Below, in pieces: positions 16,733-26,211 of a stretch of DNA of 64,000 nt. Location of the stretch: positions 1,240,001-1,304,000 of the forward strand of contig NZ_CP018787.1 in assembly GCF_002127965.1 (NCBI RefSeq). The letters are read 5' to 3'. This DNA is from Oxalobacter formigenes (GTDB taxonomy: Bacteria; Pseudomonadota; Gammaproteobacteria; Burkholderiales; Burkholderiaceae_D). Numbering within the stretch: position 1 is the first letter of the stretch; each line of letters begins with the position of its first letter. The translations under genes were made by a program, and so were the position numbers. The notes under the pieces were generated by a model that saw only the letters and a program-made list of their open reading frames with translations, was not told the DNA's origin and did no database searches.

Positions 16733-18220
16733 ATGAATGAAACCGCCCTGTATTCCCTGATTGTCCTCGTCGCCCTCTGCCTTGTTCTGCTTTTGATCCA
16801 CTTGTTCCGGCAGAGCCGTCAATCGGGTTTGAATGACGCCTTGCCAGAGCTGCAACGGGAACTGGCTGATGCCATGCAGGCCATTAATGAACGGACAGAG
16901 CGGCAATTGCGCGAACAGGTTCTTTCGAGCGCACAGGGTACGCGGCAGGAACTGGCGGCCACTCTTCTACAGTTCCAGCAAGGGGTTACCCAGCAGATGA
17001 CAAGTGTCTCGACGATACAAAGCGACCAGATGCGCGGTTTTGCCGAACAACTGGCCCGTCTGGCTGCGACAAACAACGAACAGCTTGAAAAAATGCGGGA
17101 AGGGATTGCTCTCCAGTCGCAACATGCTCGCGCGGAACAGGCTGAAGCCATGAAGCGTTTTTCCGATACGCTTCACCAGACGCTGACCACCCTGACTGAA
17201 TCGAATACGAAGCGCATGGCAGAAGTGCGCGGTGTGCTGGAAGAGAAAATCCGTGAACTCCAGTCCGACAATGCCAAAAAACTGGAAGAAATGAGGCAGA
17301 CAGTCGACGAAAAACTGCACGCCACACTGGAACAGCGCCTGGGTGAATCGTTCAAACAGGTTTCGGAACGCCTTGAAAAAGTGCATCAGGGGCTGGGTGA
17401 AATGCATCAGCTGGCGATGGGAGTGGGTGATTTGAAACGCGTACTGACCAACGTGAAAACGCGTGGCACATGGGGCGAAGTCCAGCTTGAAATGTTGCTG
17501 GAACAGCTCATGACGCCGGAGCAATACGCCAAAAATGTCGAAACGGTGCCCGGTTCGGGTGCCGTTGTCGAATTCGCCATCAAACTTCCGGGAAAAGGGG
17601 AGGATACCCATCCGGTATGGTTGCCTGTGGATGCCAAATTCCCGAAAGAGCAGTATGAGCGTCTTATGGAAGCGTCTGAATGTGCCGATGCCGACGGTGT
17701 CGCCGTTGCCGGAAAAGAGCTTGAGCGGGCTATCCGTTTGCAGGCCAAAACCATTGCCGACAAATATCTTGCACCCCCGCATACCACGGATTTCGCGTTG
17801 CTCTTTTTGCCGACAGAAGGCTTGTATGCCGAAGTCATGCGCCGTCCCGGCCTCTCTGACGAGTTGCAGCGCACGCACCGCATCAGCATAGCAGGCCCAT
17901 CCACCCTGTCGGCTTTGTTGAACAGTCTGCAAATGGGGTTCAGGACGCTGGCACTGGAAAAAAGGTCTTCCGAAGTCTGGCAGATTCTTGGTGCGGTCAA
18001 GACGGAATTTGCCAAGTTCGGTACGGTTCTGGATGCGACCAAAAAAGTCCTGGAAAGAGCGGCCAGAAACATTGATGACGCACAGACACGAACGCGCCAG
18101 ATGTCGCGCAAGCTGAAAAAGGTCGAGGCACTTCCTGAAGAACGCGCACAGGAACTTCTCGGTGTCGATCTTCTGTCCGCAAGCGGGGAAATGCCGGAGG
18201 ACGGGAATAAACATGATTAA
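16733..18220 (+). CDS. rmuC: DNA recombination protein RmuC
   Basis: This 495-residue protein has an N-terminal membrane anchor (about residues 5-24) and a long coiled coil to about residue 215. A conserved RmuC nuclease-like domain follows, with TRGTWGEVQLEMLLEQ, PVDAKFPKEQYE and LFLPTEGLYAEV. RmuC limits inversions between short inverted repeats and contributes to anti-phage and DNA-processing functions. The start at 16733 is chosen because the anchor begins there; ATGs at 16715 and 16688 are in the same frame. The C-terminus is typical in length. Confidence 0.9.
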   Translation: MNETALYSLIVLVALCLVLLLIHLFRQSRQSGLNDALPELQRELADAMQAINERTERQLREQVLSSAQGTRQELAATLLQFQQGVTQQMTSVSTIQSDQMRGFAEQLARLAATNNEQLEKMREGIALQSQHARAEQAEAMKRFSDTLHQTLTTLTESNTKRMAEVRGVLEEKIRELQSDNAKKLEEMRQTVDEKLHATLEQRLGESFKQVSERLEKVHQGLGEMHQLAMGVGDLKRVLTNVKTRGTWGEVQLEMLLEQLMTPEQYAKNVETVPGSGAVVEFAIKLPGKGEDTHPVWLPVDAKFPKEQYERLMEASECADADGVAVAGKELERAIRLQAKTIADKYLAPPHTTDFALLFLPTEGLYAEVMRRPGLSDELQRTHRISIAGPSTLSALLNSLQMGFRTLALEKRSSEVWQILGAVKTEFAKFGTVLDATKKVLERAARNIDDAQTRTRQMSRKLKKVEALPEERAQELLGVDLLSASGEMPEDGNKHD

Positions 18221-18383
18221 ACATGTTGTGGAGCTTTTTATATTGTGGCGGCAAAAAAACAATGCTTAACCCGAAATATTCAATATATCGTCCAGTCCGT
18301 TAATTTTATTGGGTTTTTATAAAATCCATTTTTCCCGTACAAAATCAAATACTCCAGCAAAAAAATTTGGAGCGTGCGATAAT

Positions 18384-18401
18384 ATATTTCCTTGTGGTAA
18401 T
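18384..18401 (+). promoter_or_regulatory. 18-bp element shared with the Sel1 locus
   Basis: ATATTTCCTTGTGGTAAT matches 17 of 18 bases of a site at 48216-48233. Both copies lie 70-85 bases before a start codon and directly behind an AT-rich, -10-like sequence. The match is seen directly; a shared regulator or start-site context is inference. Confidence 0.35.
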
Positions 18402-18457
18402 AATTTGCTAATATTTAACAGCCATACCTGTTCCCGATCCTGCCTGCGCGAAAGATA

Positions 18458-21400
18458 ATGACCAATTTATCGAAATTGTTACGGGATTCATCCAATGGCC
18501 ACTACGGTCCCATTCGCGTTACTTTCTACTATTTTCTTTTTGGTCTTGCGTGGATATTCTTTACGCTTTTCCTGAAGAATTTCATCAATGAGGAACAGGA
18601 TCCCTATGTTGTCACTCTTCTGGTAAACCGGCTCGTATTTATCGCTTTGGGAAGTTTTTTCCTGTACTGGCTTTTGAAAAAAGTGGCGATATTGCCCAGC
18701 ATCAACAATCACCGTCTGACGCCATTTTCACTGGCTTGTGCGCATGCGATGCTATGTCTGGTCTGGATGGTGTTCGTGCGTATATTCGCCCATTTTGCCA
18801 TTGACGATTATGAGCTCAGGATACATTTCATTTTCCTTTCTGTCGTTATTCTTGTCGGATTCATTTCATCGTGCATTTTCCTGTTTTTATGCTCTGTGCA
18901 AAACTGGGTGGACCTGAACAAAAACGGCAGCCAGACGTTTACTTTCAGGTCAAGCCCATACAGGATCATGCTGGCGTTTCTTGCCGTTACGGTTGCCGTT
19001 CCGATCACAAGCTATGTCGTCATTGAACTGATGGCGCCGCAAATCGAGAAGTCTACCTATGCCGATCTTGAAATCACGGCGAGAATCCGTGCCTCCCAAC
19101 TGGACGGCTGGCTTGCAGAACGGGAACATTCCACGGCATCGACTCTGCAAAGCGATGGGTTCATACATGATGTCCGGAAACTGGAACAGGGAGGAGGCAG
19201 CAGGTTTGTCCGCGAAGCGATTGAAGGCAGGCTGGAATCGCTGATGGTGGCACAGCAGTATCAGACCATGATCCTCTTCAATGCCGGTGACAGGATTTTG
19301 ATGTCTGTCGGCAAAAAACCGGAAAACATGATTTCCGTTTTGAACGGGATCGGAAAAGCCAGAAACAAGTCATACGAACAGTTGAGTTTGCAGGATAAAA
19401 AACGGCATGATTTTATCGTTCCCCTGTACAGCCCGAAGGATCGCCAGTATCTGGGCAGTGTTTATGTCGAGCTTGATGGCGAAGCTTATCTTTCCGCTTA
19501 CCTGAACCACTGGACAACGGCAACGACAGACCGGCGTACGCTACTGGCTGAAAAAAGCGGCAGGGATTATTATCTGTTCCGCATGAGTCAGTCCAGAGAC
19601 GATGGACATTTCGAAGTTGAGAGGAATCTGATTACCGGCAACAGCCTCGGTATCGCGCTTGAAAAAAATGGCAATTCGCCCGGCATGCTGAAAGGAAGAA
19701 CGCTGGAAAACGAAGTCGCCCTTGCCGCATGGTATCCGGTAAAAGGGACCAACTGGTTTGCCATTACCAAGATTGATTACAAGACCTTGATGGCACCGAT
19801 GCGCAATATGGCATTTTTCTTCAATTTCGCCATTGTCACGATCCTGATGATTTTCGGGATCATCCTCCTGTTCATCTGGTATGTCATGCAGCGTTCACAA
19901 ACCGTGGCGATGGATTTGCGTGAAAAACAACTGCTGAACAATTTCTATACACTACCGTTCATCGGCATGGGCATTTTGTCGATTTCGATGAATAAATGGC
20001 TTCATTTCAACGACAAGATGTGCGAAATTTTCGGCTATACGCGCGAAGAATTCGACCGGATGGGCTGGCACGAACTGGTTGGACTTCCCTGTGAGGAAGA
20101 ACAAACAGGCATCAATGCGCTGAAAGAAGGCATAAGCGACGAATTCTGTGAAGAAAAAAGCCTTCATCGCAAAAACGGCGACGACGCCATTACCGAAGTG
20201 CATTTCCGTCTGGTAACGAAAGAAGACGGCACGCCGGATTATCTGGTCGTTACCGTCGAAGACATTACCGAACGCAAACGGGCGGAAGCCGAGGTTTTCC
20301 GTCTGAGCCAGCTTTACGCCGCACTGTCCCACTGCAATCAGGCGATCGTCCATTCCCATACCGAGCTGGAACTGTTCGAGCAGATTTGTTACGGCATCGT
20401 TCATTACAGCGACAGGCGGTTCAACATGGCCTGGGTCGGTCTGGTCAATCCTGAAACGAACAAGGTCGATATGGTGGCGTCGCATGGGGTGTCACTCGAT
20501 TTGATCGAACCGTTCCGGAATATGCGTATCGTCACGGGGTTTGACAATCTGGACAAGGATGGACCGGCTGCACTGGCCATTCGCCAGAACCAGCCTGTCT
20601 GGATACAGAACGTTGACGAAGATGCCCATCTGGTGCCCTGGATGGACCTTCTGAAAAAAATGCGTATCCGCTCGATCGCCGCCTTCCCGCTGTATCAGGG
20701 AGGCAAGGCCATCGGCATTTTGAAAGTCTATTCATCCGACATCAACGCATACGACGAACAGAGCCAGAATCTGCTCGTGGAAATGACCGGGGACATCAAT
20801 TTCGCGCTTGAAAATTTCGAGCGTGAAGAAATCCGCCAGCGTACACAGGCTGAACTGGAAGAGAGCGAAAACAGTTACAAGCGTCTTTATATGGAGCGGA
20901 TGCAGGCGGAAGACGAAATCCGGCGCCTGAACCAGTTGTATGCTGCCTTGTCTCAATGCAACCAGTCGATTATCCGTTGCAAAAACGAGGAAGAACTGTT
21001 TGGCCAGATTTGTGCTGACATCGTCGAATATGGCCAGATGAATCTGGTGTGGGTTGGACTGGTTGACCGCAAGACACAGGATATCGTGCCAGCCGCTTCT
21101 GCCGGTGAGCATCATGATTATCTGAATGGCCTGTATATCAATACCTTGCCGGACGATCCGGCCGGGCAGGGACCCGCAGGTCAGGTCATTCGTGAAAACA
21201 GGCCTGTCTGGATGCAGGACTTTTTGCACGAACCGTCAATGGAACACTGGCAGGAACATATTGCCCATTTCAACTGGCTTTCTTCAGCCATTTTGCCTAT
21301 CCATAAAAAGGGACATGTCATCGGTGCCATCTTCCTGTATTCGAACCACCTCAATGCCTTTACAGAATCGTCCCAGCGCCTGTTGCTCGAACTGATGGAA

Positions 21401-23125
21401 GATATCGATTTCGCGTTGCAGCATTTCGAGAAGGAAGAACAGCTCCAGCTGGCTGCACAGGTATTTTCACAGAGCAGCGAAGCGATCATGTTGCTGGATT
21501 CGTGCAGCAATATTGTCATGATCAACCGGGCTTTCACTCACATTACGGGATACAGCGAGGAAGAAGCGCTCGGCAAAAATCCCCGAATGCTCGCATCCGG
21601 CCAGCATGACAGGGAGTTCTATTCCACCATGTGGGAATCGATCGAAAAAGAAGGGCGCTGGCAGGGAGAAATCTGGAACCGTCGCAAGAACGGCAGTATT
21701 TATCCGGAATGGCTATTGGTCCAGACCATGCGGGACTCCCAGAACGAGGTAACGCACTATATTGGCACCTTTACCGATCTGACCGAAAGAAAAGAAACGG
21801 AAGAACGTGTCCAGTGGCTGGCCCATTTCGATCCGTTGACCGGCTTGCCGAACAGGACGCTGTTGCATATCAGAAGCAATCTTGCCATCAGTCTGGCGCA
21901 CCGGCGCCATGAGCCGCTGGCCCTGATGTTCCTCGATCTGGACAATTTCAAGAACGTCAACGATTCCCTTGGACACGGCATTGGCGACGAACTGCTCAAA
22001 CAATTCGCTGAAAGACTGAAGAATGCCGTCAGGGACCAGGATACCATTTCCCGGCTCGGTGGCGATGAATTCGTTCTGGTCTTGCCCAACACCGATACTG
22101 GCGGTGCCACCAGCATTGCCGAAAAACTGCTGGCCATTGCGGCTGAACCTTACCATATCGATCCTCATGAACTGAATCTGACCGCTTCCATCGGGATTGC
22201 CATGTTCCCTGCCGATGGGGCCGATTTCGAAACCCTGTCCTGCAGTGCCGATACAGCCATGTATCGGACCAAGCAGAACGGCCGCAACAATTACTGTTTC
22301 TTCACTGCAGAAATGCAGGCAAAATCGTCCCGTATGCTGGAGCTGGACAGCGCATTGCGCCGTGCTCTGGAACGTAACCAGTTTACCTTGCTATATCAGC
22401 CGATCATGTCGTTAAATTACGGCGTGAATGTCGGGTTCGAGGCATTGTTGCGCTGGGAGCATCCGCAGCTGGGTTCCATCTCTCCGGAGGAATTCATACC
22501 GGTAGCTGAGTCGAATGGCCAGATTATCCCGATCGGGGAATGGATTTTGCGCTCGGTCGTCAAACAACTGAAAGAATGGGTCGATGCCGGCAATGACAGG
22601 CTGATGGTTTCGGTCAATCTTTCGGCAGTCCAGTTCCGTGACCGCCGGCTGACGGAACAGATAGCCGAGATTCTGAAAGAAAACGATCTGGACCCCAAAC
22701 ACCTTGTACTCGAGTTGACTGAAAGTGTCGCGATGGAAAAACCGGAATCGGCCATCGTCATTATCGACAGTCTGAAAGAGCGGGGCATCAAGGTTTCGAT
22801 CGATGATTTCGGAACAGGATATTCCTCACTGGCCTATCTGAAACGATTCGCCGCGCATAGCCTGAAAATCGACGGTTCGTTCATACAAAACGTTCCGCAC
22901 GATCCGGAAAATATGGCGATTGTAGGTGCCATCGTATCGCTTGCCAAAAATCTGGGCATTACGACGATTGCCGAAGGCGTGGAAAATATCAAACAGCTGG
23001 AATTCCTCAAGGAAACAGGGTGCACAGCCATACAGGGACACTATTTTTCCCGTCCGATGACTGCGGCGGCAGCCAGCGATTTTCTGGCTGTCGAGCTGGT
23101 GAAGATCAATAAAGTCTTTGCCTGA
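18458..23125 (+). CDS. Cache-PAS-GAF-GAF-PAS-GGDEF-EAL membrane signalling protein
   Basis: This 1555-residue sensor should make and break cyclic di-GMP. Four or five transmembrane segments occupy about residues 25-195. A periplasmic cache-like domain (195-455) closes with another membrane segment near 460. PAS (about 490-605), two similar GAF domains (about 615-790 and 825-995) and a second PAS (about 1000-1110) follow. The GGDEF motif is at 1201-1205, with the inhibitory RxxD site (RDQD) five residues before it. The EAL motif is at 1328-1330, with DDFGTGYSS near 1449, so both domains look catalytically intact. It is a single gene with no ligand evident. Confidence 0.9.
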   Translation: MTNLSKLLRDSSNGHYGPIRVTFYYFLFGLAWIFFTLFLKNFINEEQDPYVVTLLVNRLVFIALGSFFLYWLLKKVAILPSINNHRLTPFSLACAHAMLCLVWMVFVRIFAHFAIDDYELRIHFIFLSVVILVGFISSCIFLFLCSVQNWVDLNKNGSQTFTFRSSPYRIMLAFLAVTVAVPITSYVVIELMAPQIEKSTYADLEITARIRASQLDGWLAEREHSTASTLQSDGFIHDVRKLEQGGGSRFVREAIEGRLESLMVAQQYQTMILFNAGDRILMSVGKKPENMISVLNGIGKARNKSYEQLSLQDKKRHDFIVPLYSPKDRQYLGSVYVELDGEAYLSAYLNHWTTATTDRRTLLAEKSGRDYYLFRMSQSRDDGHFEVERNLITGNSLGIALEKNGNSPGMLKGRTLENEVALAAWYPVKGTNWFAITKIDYKTLMAPMRNMAFFFNFAIVTILMIFGIILLFIWYVMQRSQTVAMDLREKQLLNNFYTLPFIGMGILSISMNKWLHFNDKMCEIFGYTREEFDRMGWHELVGLPCEEEQTGINALKEGISDEFCEEKSLHRKNGDDAITEVHFRLVTKEDGTPDYLVVTVEDITERKRAEAEVFRLSQLYAALSHCNQAIVHSHTELELFEQICYGIVHYSDRRFNMAWVGLVNPETNKVDMVASHGVSLDLIEPFRNMRIVTGFDNLDKDGPAALAIRQNQPVWIQNVDEDAHLVPWMDLLKKMRIRSIAAFPLYQGGKAIGILKVYSSDINAYDEQSQNLLVEMTGDINFALENFEREEIRQRTQAELEESENSYKRLYMERMQAEDEIRRLNQLYAALSQCNQSIIRCKNEEELFGQICADIVEYGQMNLVWVGLVDRKTQDIVPAASAGEHHDYLNGLYINTLPDDPAGQGPAGQVIRENRPVWMQDFLHEPSMEHWQEHIAHFNWLSSAILPIHKKGHVIGAIFLYSNHLNAFTESSQRLLLELMEDIDFALQHFEKEEQLQLAAQVFSQSSEAIMLLDSCSNIVMINRAFTHITGYSEEEALGKNPRMLASGQHDREFYSTMWESIEKEGRWQGEIWNRRKNGSIYPEWLLVQTMRDSQNEVTHYIGTFTDLTERKETEERVQWLAHFDPLTGLPNRTLLHIRSNLAISLAHRRHEPLALMFLDLDNFKNVNDSLGHGIGDELLKQFAERLKNAVRDQDTISRLGGDEFVLVLPNTDTGGATSIAEKLLAIAAEPYHIDPHELNLTASIGIAMFPADGADFETLSCSADTAMYRTKQNGRNNYCFFTAEMQAKSSRMLELDSALRRALERNQFTLLYQPIMSLNYGVNVGFEALLRWEHPQLGSISPEEFIPVAESNGQIIPIGEWILRSVVKQLKEWVDAGNDRLMVSVNLSAVQFRDRRLTEQIAEILKENDLDPKHLVLELTESVAMEKPESAIVIIDSLKERGIKVSIDDFGTGYSSLAYLKRFAAHSLKIDGSFIQNVPHDPENMAIVGAIVSLAKNLGITTIAEGVENIKQLEFLKETGCTAIQGHYFSRPMTAAAASDFLAVELVKINKVFA

Positions 23126-23150
23126 CAGGAATCTGTGGAGGTAAAGCTCG

Positions 23151-24566
23151 CTATGGCAATACCTTGCCCGGGTTCATCAGGTTGTCGGGATCGAGTGCCT
23201 TTTTGAGGGTTTTCATCAGCCTGTTTTCCGATCCGCTCTTGTAAGATGCATTTTCCACATGCTTTAAGGCGCCCAGTCCGTGTTCTGCAGAAATGACGCC
23301 CTTGAACTGGTTTACGCAGTCGTAAACGATCCGGTTGATTTCAGCCTGATGGGTCAGAAATGACTCGTCCGATACCCCTTTGGGCGCGGCGACGTTGTAG
23401 TGCAGGCTTCCATCGCCCAGATGTCCGAATGTCACCATGCGACAACCGGGAAAATACTGCTCGAGCAAGCGGTCAGCCGTTTCGATAAATTCCCCGAAGA
23501 GAGAGGTCGGAACGGCGATATCGTGTTTGATATTCTTGCCTTCCTTGCTCTGTGCTGCAGAAATGTTTTCCCTCAGTTGCCACATTGTGCGTGATTGTCC
23601 CAAAGTCTGGGCGATGGCGGCATCACTGATCACGCCTTCCTCAATGGCATGTTCAAGCAGTTTTTCAAACTGCCGGGCGGCATGCTCGTCCGATTCGGCA
23701 TCGGATAGCTCCAGCAATACGTACCAGGGGTATGTAAAGGGAAGGGGGGACAATATTTCCGGAAAGTGCCGGGTGACCAGTTCAAGACTGTAACGCGAAA
23801 TCAGTTCGAAAGCCGTCAGGGAGTCGCCACAGAAACGCTGGGCAAGTGACAGAAGCTTCAATGCGTCCTCTGGTGATTTGACGGCGGCAAAAGCGGTCTG
23901 TTGTGCTTTGGGGCGCGGAAAAAGCTTCAGGACGGCTGCCGTGATGATCCCGAGCGTTCCTTCCGAGCCGATAAACAGGTCGCGAAGATCGTATCCGGTA
24001 TTGTTTTTGCGTAATTTATACAGGCCATTCCAGACATCGCCATCGGCTGTGACCACTTCCAGACCGAGGCACAGATCCCGCGCAGTCCCGTAACGCAAGA
24101 CCGATGTCCCTCCGGCATTGGCGCCCAGATTTCCACCGATCATGCAGGAGCCCGAAGAGGCCAGTGTCAGCGGGAACATCAGATTGGCTTGCCCCGCTGC
24201 CGTATGGACATGGTCGAGGATACAGCCTGCCTCGACAGTCATCGTATTGTTGTTGGCATCGATTTCACGAATCCGGTTCATCCGTTTCAGCGAAAGGACG
24301 ATCGCCTTGCCCGATTCATCGGGAACACTGCCCAGTACGAGGCCGGTATTGCCGCTTTGTGGAACGATCGGAACCTTGTGCAGTTTGCACAGCTTGACGA
24401 CATCGGCGACCTGTCGGGTATGTCCCGGAAAAACGGCAGCCAGAGCCTTTCCGGTGAACCGTTTACGGTAGTCGGTCACAAAGGGAAGCATTTTTGCAGG
24501 ATCGGTAATGACGTGGTCGCTGCCAATCAGTTTTTTACAGAGTTCGATGAAAGTTGGCTGTGTCAT
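23151..24566 (-). CDS. FAD-linked 2-hydroxyacid dehydrogenase (GlcD/D2HGDH-like)
   Basis: This 471-residue VAO/PCMH flavoprotein is expected to oxidise a D-2-hydroxyacid such as D-lactate, glycolate or D-2-hydroxyglutarate. The FAD domain has PQSGNTGLVLGS and GGNLGANAGGTSVLRYG, and the C-terminal domain has GHLGDGSLHYN and ISAEHGLGALK. The frame extends to 24650, but MTQPTFIELC is the family-like start, so I use the ATG at 24566. No glcE or glcF partner is nearby, which favours a stand-alone dehydrogenase. The substrate is open. It converges on the cyclic di-GMP sensor gene. Confidence 0.85.
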   Translation of the reverse strand: MTQPTFIELCKKLIGSDHVITDPAKMLPFVTDYRKRFTGKALAAVFPGHTRQVADVVKLCKLHKVPIVPQSGNTGLVLGSVPDESGKAIVLSLKRMNRIREIDANNNTMTVEAGCILDHVHTAAGQANLMFPLTLASSGSCMIGGNLGANAGGTSVLRYGTARDLCLGLEVVTADGDVWNGLYKLRKNNTGYDLRDLFIGSEGTLGIITAAVLKLFPRPKAQQTAFAAVKSPEDALKLLSLAQRFCGDSLTAFELISRYSLELVTRHFPEILSPLPFTYPWYVLLELSDAESDEHAARQFEKLLEHAIEEGVISDAAIAQTLGQSRTMWQLRENISAAQSKEGKNIKHDIAVPTSLFGEFIETADRLLEQYFPGCRMVTFGHLGDGSLHYNVAAPKGVSDESFLTHQAEINRIVYDCVNQFKGVISAEHGLGALKHVENASYKSGSENRLMKTLKKALDPDNLMNPGKVLP

Positions 24567-24734
24567 GGGAATGGTTTTTATCGTGAATCCGTTTCGTGAT
24601 TTTCGTCTTAAAAAGGGTAAATTGCCAGAGGAAAGCGACAAAAAGGGCAAAAAATCAAAATCGGCGTTTTCCTCACATGATAAAACACATTTTTCGATTA
24701 GCTTCTTCAGACATTTTCATCTTAAAATGTTTTC

Positions 24735-26054
24735 ATGAACCCGAGCGATCTCATATCAAACACTATTGAAAATTCGCATGAGCGGCCCGAGCTGACCCGC
24801 AAGGACAAACTCAAGGCGATAGGGAAGTATTGCGGCAAACGACTGGCGGAAAACAATCTTACCGATGTGGCCGGCAATATCAGTTTTACGATTCTCCTTT
24901 CCATTGTTCCGATGCTGGCGATCGTATTGGCGATCTTCACGACTTTTCCCGAATTCGGTTCCCTCCAGAACACACTGGAAACCTATTTTTCACAGGGCAT
25001 GATTCCTGCCTCCACGGCCCATATCATCCTGAGCAATCTGACGACGTTTGCCGCGAACGCAGCCAACGTGTCGATTATCGGTGGCCTGACTCTGGTGGCG
25101 ACGGCGCTCATGACGATTTCCCTGATCGAAAGCACCTTCAACCACATCTGGCATGTCATCACGCCGCGACCGATCGTCAAACGCATCATGATGTACATCG
25201 GTATCGCCATTTTCGGGCCCCTGCTTTTGGGTATTTCGATTTATCTCACGTCCCATCTTGTTCTGGCGGCGCATGGGCTCGTTGCCAATTTGCCGTTTTT
25301 GAATTCGGTATCGTCTTCACTGATCTCCATTTTCTGGACGGCCATCGCGTTCACGCTTTTGTATCGGGTTGTCCCTAACAGGCTTGTTTTATGGAAAGAT
25401 GCGGCCTCGGGCGGCATTTTCGCCGGTATTGCATTTGAAATCGCCATCCGTGCATTTGCGTTTTTCATCGTCAATTTCAGTACATATGAGAGAATTTACG
25501 GTGCACTCGCGGCCTTTCCGATCTTCATGATGTGGATTTACATCAGCTGTCTGATCATGCTTTTGGGCGGAATGGTTGCCGCCCTGTTGCCGGAAATCCG
25601 TAATGGCCGCTGGAACTCGACGCCTGCAGTCGGCAGCCAGTTTTCCGATGCCATCAAAATCATCGGTGTCTTGTATCGCTCGCAAGGAGCCGTTTTCCGG
25701 ACGGAAATTGAAATGCAGACGCATTTGTCCATCGGGGAAGTCGAGGATTGCCTGACCGTTTTCGAGAAAATCGGCTGGGCGACTACGGTCAAGCGTTCCT
25801 GGATCAGCACTTTTTCTTTCAAAAAACGAACGCCTCAGGAGTGGCGATGGACAGGGAATGCCGATTCGATTACGCTGGCTGACGTCTATCACCGGTTTGT
25901 TTTTACCGGCAGCGATGAAGACTCCCTGACGCAGGAAGTGGATAATCTGATCGATTATGGGCTGGAACAGACACTTGCCGATTACTTTGAAGAGCAGAAA
26001 AAACGGGAAGAAGAAAAGTCAGCAGCGCAACCGGCCGCTCCGGACATATTGTAA
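24735..26054 (+). CDS. YihY/BrkB family inner-membrane protein
   Basis: This 439-residue protein has about six transmembrane segments and the family core AGNISFTILLSIVPMLAI near residue 50. The cytoplasmic C-terminal extension (from about residue 300) contains a winged-helix-like segment, as in betaproteobacterial members. The family was once named ribonuclease BN in error; its function is unsettled (a transporter is possible). It has its own start ATG at 24735, divergent from the FAD dehydrogenase. Confidence 0.85.
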   Translation: MNPSDLISNTIENSHERPELTRKDKLKAIGKYCGKRLAENNLTDVAGNISFTILLSIVPMLAIVLAIFTTFPEFGSLQNTLETYFSQGMIPASTAHIILSNLTTFAANAANVSIIGGLTLVATALMTISLIESTFNHIWHVITPRPIVKRIMMYIGIAIFGPLLLGISIYLTSHLVLAAHGLVANLPFLNSVSSSLISIFWTAIAFTLLYRVVPNRLVLWKDAASGGIFAGIAFEIAIRAFAFFIVNFSTYERIYGALAAFPIFMMWIYISCLIMLLGGMVAALLPEIRNGRWNSTPAVGSQFSDAIKIIGVLYRSQGAVFRTEIEMQTHLSIGEVEDCLTVFEKIGWATTVKRSWISTFSFKKRTPQEWRWTGNADSITLADVYHRFVFTGSDEDSLTQEVDNLIDYGLEQTLADYFEEQKKREEEKSAAQPAAPDIL

Positions 26055-26160
26055 AAATTGACTTGAGGCAACAAATATGACCATTTCGTCTCATCGGCAC
26101 ATCTTCCGTTTCCGATTTTTGATGTGTCGGAATCAAAACGGATTCAGGGAGTGATATCGT

Positions 26161-26190
26161 ATGAGTGTCGACGACTTTTCGTCATGTTGA
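26161..26190 (+). CDS. Possible 9-residue leader peptide before the MFS_3 gene
   Basis: ATG at 26161 stands nine bases after AGGGAG, a better ribosome site than the one before the exporter itself. It encodes MSVDDFSSC and stops 21 bases before the exporter start at 26212. It could couple or attenuate translation of the exporter, or be chance. Confidence 0.25.
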   Translation: MSVDDFSSC

Positions 26191-26211
26191 GAGAAACGGT
26201 TTTGCCAGAAT

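Noticed and set aside
16967..18262. 431-codon minus-strand frame across rmuC
   Set aside because: It mirrors a conserved gene in every part and shows no domain.
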